Below are positions 26,182 to 27,339 of a stretch of 27,339 nucleotides of DNA, piece after piece (the first letter of the stretch is position 1; every line of letters begins with the position of its first letter). The DNA comes from Nemertoderma westbladi (Eukaryota; Xenacoelomorpha; Nemertodermatida; Nemertodermatidae), in NCBI GenBank assembly GCA_032718475.1, contig JAUCBJ010004515.1, positions 1 through 27,339 of the forward strand, read 5' to 3'. The notes below the pieces were generated by a model. It was not told the origin of the DNA. It ran no database searches and saw only the letters and a list, made by a program, of their open reading frames with translations. The position numbers and the translations under genes are program-made.

Positions 26182-26366
26182 TGATAGAGACTGACTGTGA
26201 GAGTAAAGAGACTCATGACCCGGTTTAGGCTTTTGCCTTTTTGGCAACTACTAACTGTAGTATTTGTTATATGGATATGCTGTTAATACTGTAATAATGC
26301 GGTACGATCCTATTGGATAGGAATGGTTAATAATACAGTATATAGCTCTCAACTCCAGATCTTTCA
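26182..26366 (+). repeat. 3' LTR (185 bp)
   Basis: By eye identical to the 5' LTR. Followed by the target duplication TCTGC. Confidence 0.95.
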
Positions 26367-26367
26367 T

Positions 26368-26804
26368 CTGCATGTCCACGTAATCAGAATCATGGGTTCA
26401 TCTCACCCAGATAGACTCTTTGGGTTTCATGGCCATAATGATCACAGTGTTGATTGTAACTTTGGCCTGCATCCAGCAGTTTCTCGAGTTCACTTTCAGC
26501 CGTGATCTGGGAGGACCTTTGCTGACCATAATCCGGGAGAGGTCATGAGACATTGGGAGAAGAAACCATGTATCATTGTTCTAATGTTTAGAGGCAATGA
26601 TCAGTGTGTGAGAGAGACAGATTTTGTTGTCACCAAATTGAATGAAGGCAATGATAACGGAATATTCATCCAATGGAGCCTCCTCCGATTTATGGGCACA
26701 AATTGTCCCGCGGTCAATGCGCCCCGAAGAGAATACCTGTGGACCCCAATTTTGATTCGCGACGTGTGGCTAAAAACAGCAGGATGGTGGCGTGGCTGAG
26801 GTAA
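26368..26804 (+). pseudogene. SGNH-hydrolase-like domain, decayed copy 1
   Basis: Read across several frames, this gives LHVHVIRIMGSSHPDRLFG (like the first SGNH block, with the GSS nucleophile region), NFGLHPAVSRVHFQP, a TGA where copy 2 has an Arg codon, and TFADHNPGEVMRHWEKKPC. Then come IIVLMFRGNDQ (the GxND block) and DLWAQIVPRS. A FDSRRVAKNSRMVAWLR segment ends at a TAA (26802-26804). At least one nonsense codon and two or more frameshifts break it. The upstream part was cut by the retrotransposon: the sequence before the 5' LTR continues the frame (SQSVHDCSYL across the target duplication). SGNH proteins are esterases or acetylhydrolases, and TE-linked versions exist. The family call rests on the block pattern. 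Confidence 0.5.
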
Positions 26805-27339
26805 TACGAATATGGCCTCCATCTTGCGTGTGTCAATACGACCACATACACAAGGTTAATATATTGTGGTCTCCCCATGCTGTTCATCTATTGAGCTTTG
26901 TAAACAGTCAAACGGAACGCAACTTCGGGCTGTCACCATCAGTCGCAAATGTTAAGTTCCAGCCGCGCGCTGGGGTAACATTTGCGAACCACAATACCCA
27001 GGAGATTATCCAACAATGGCAGAACCCTGCATCATTGTTATATTATTTGGAACCAATGATCTCTGTACAAACAATACATATTTTGTTGTCTCCAAATTAC
27101 AAACAATAGTGCAAGCTTATTCTGTCTGACAATGGATCCTCCTTGGTATTGTGGGCACAAATGTTCCCTAGAGCGAGCGATCTAGATGGGGCAGACCTGT
27201 TGACATCGATTACAATGTCAGGTGGAAGGTTGTCAATGGGAGGAGCGTGGTTAAACAGAGAAACAAGATTTGTACAGTACGCAATGTGATAAACAACCGC
27301 GACCTCTATACTAACAGCAGAACTGTTGAACAGACCAAT
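26801..27339 (+). pseudogene. SGNH-hydrolase-like domain, decayed copy 2 (runs off window)
   Basis: A second copy starts where the first ends. It reads VIRIWPPSC (block I, GSS lost), NFGLSPSVANVKFQPRAGVT, FANHNTQEIIQQWQ, then after a frame change EPCIIVILFGTNDLC (a good GxND block) and FVVSKLQTIVQ. Another change gives LVLWAQMFPRASDLDGADL and IDYNVRWKVVNGRSVVKQRN. The last frame is still open at the window end. The order of blocks matches copy 1 throughout, so the pair arose by tandem duplication about 420 bp apart. Several frameshifts make it non-functional as it stands. Confidence 0.5.

Larger units (their letters stand above)
21156..26366 (+). mobile_element. Full-length Ty3/Gypsy-type LTR retrotransposon
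   Basis: The 5.2-kb element has two 185-bp LTRs (21156-21340 and 26182-26366), each starting TG and ending CA. I find no difference between them. The 5-bp target duplication TCTGC lies at 21151-21155 and 26367-26371. In order it carries a primer binding site, a repeat-rich leader, gag, and pol as protease, RT, RNase H and integrase. Integrase after RNase H places it in the Ty3/Gypsy order. There is no env. Two features interrupt the coding region: one UGA between gag and pol, and a -1 frame change near the integrase end. Identical LTRs imply a very recent insertion. Confidence 0.95.

Noticed and set aside
26182-26366. Possible env gene downstream of pol
   Set aside because: Pol stops directly at the 3' LTR, so there is no room for a third gene.

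Overview
This window looks like accessory DNA from an animal, most likely a marine invertebrate. It has no operons or ribosome binding sites. It is full of tandem repeats and eukaryotic transposable elements: an LTR retrotransposon, LINE fragments, a Penelope-like remnant, a hAT-type MITE and a tRNA-derived SINE. The palindromic word TAGGCCTA recurs in the non-coding parts and the mix would suit a deuterostome invertebrate, but that placement is a guess. I see no complete ordinary host gene.

Layout. 1-2.4 kb: a 33-bp minisatellite, a stretch of GGGGAC/GTCCCC motifs and one possible internal exon (1697-2379). 2.4-4.46 kb: a large minisatellite built from two unit types of 16 and 19 bp. 5.2-6.96 kb: a terminal-inverted-repeat or foldback element carrying a 90/92-bp array, next to a 43-bp array that received a 379-bp hAT-like MITE with a perfect 8-bp target duplication. 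7.4-9.9 kb: broken coding relics, namely an integrase-like N-terminus facing a HECT-type ligase-like pseudogene, then an internally deleted LINE. 9.9-11.6 kb: two inverted copies of one minisatellite around C-rich DNA and a lone inverted satellite monomer. 11.6-12.6 kb: a SINE with target duplications and a LINE RT fragment. 12.87-13.71 kb: a large palindrome with two 336-nt arms. 14.1-16.5 kb: several short-period arrays. 16.5-17.3 kb: a broken unidentified reading frame. 17.33-18.88 kb: a Penelope-like remnant with identical 103-bp inverted terminal regions. 19.2-20.2 kb: a 68-bp satellite with a 409-bp higher-order period. 21.16-26.37 kb: a full-length Ty3/Gypsy-type retrotransposon. 26.37-27.34 kb: two tandem decayed copies of an SGNH-hydrolase-like domain, the first interrupted by the retrotransposon.

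The one system that reads as nearly functional is the retrotransposon. It has identical 185-bp LTRs, a 5-bp TSD (TCTGC), a primer binding site, gag with a zinc knuckle, and pol with protease, RT, RNase H and integrase motifs. Gag and pol are in the same frame, separated by one UGA. The integrase C-terminus continues in the -1 frame, and a TTTCCCA heptamer sits in slippery phase where the frame changes. These could be programmed recoding sites or young inactivating mutations. All calls come from reading the sequence by eye; nothing was searched against a database.
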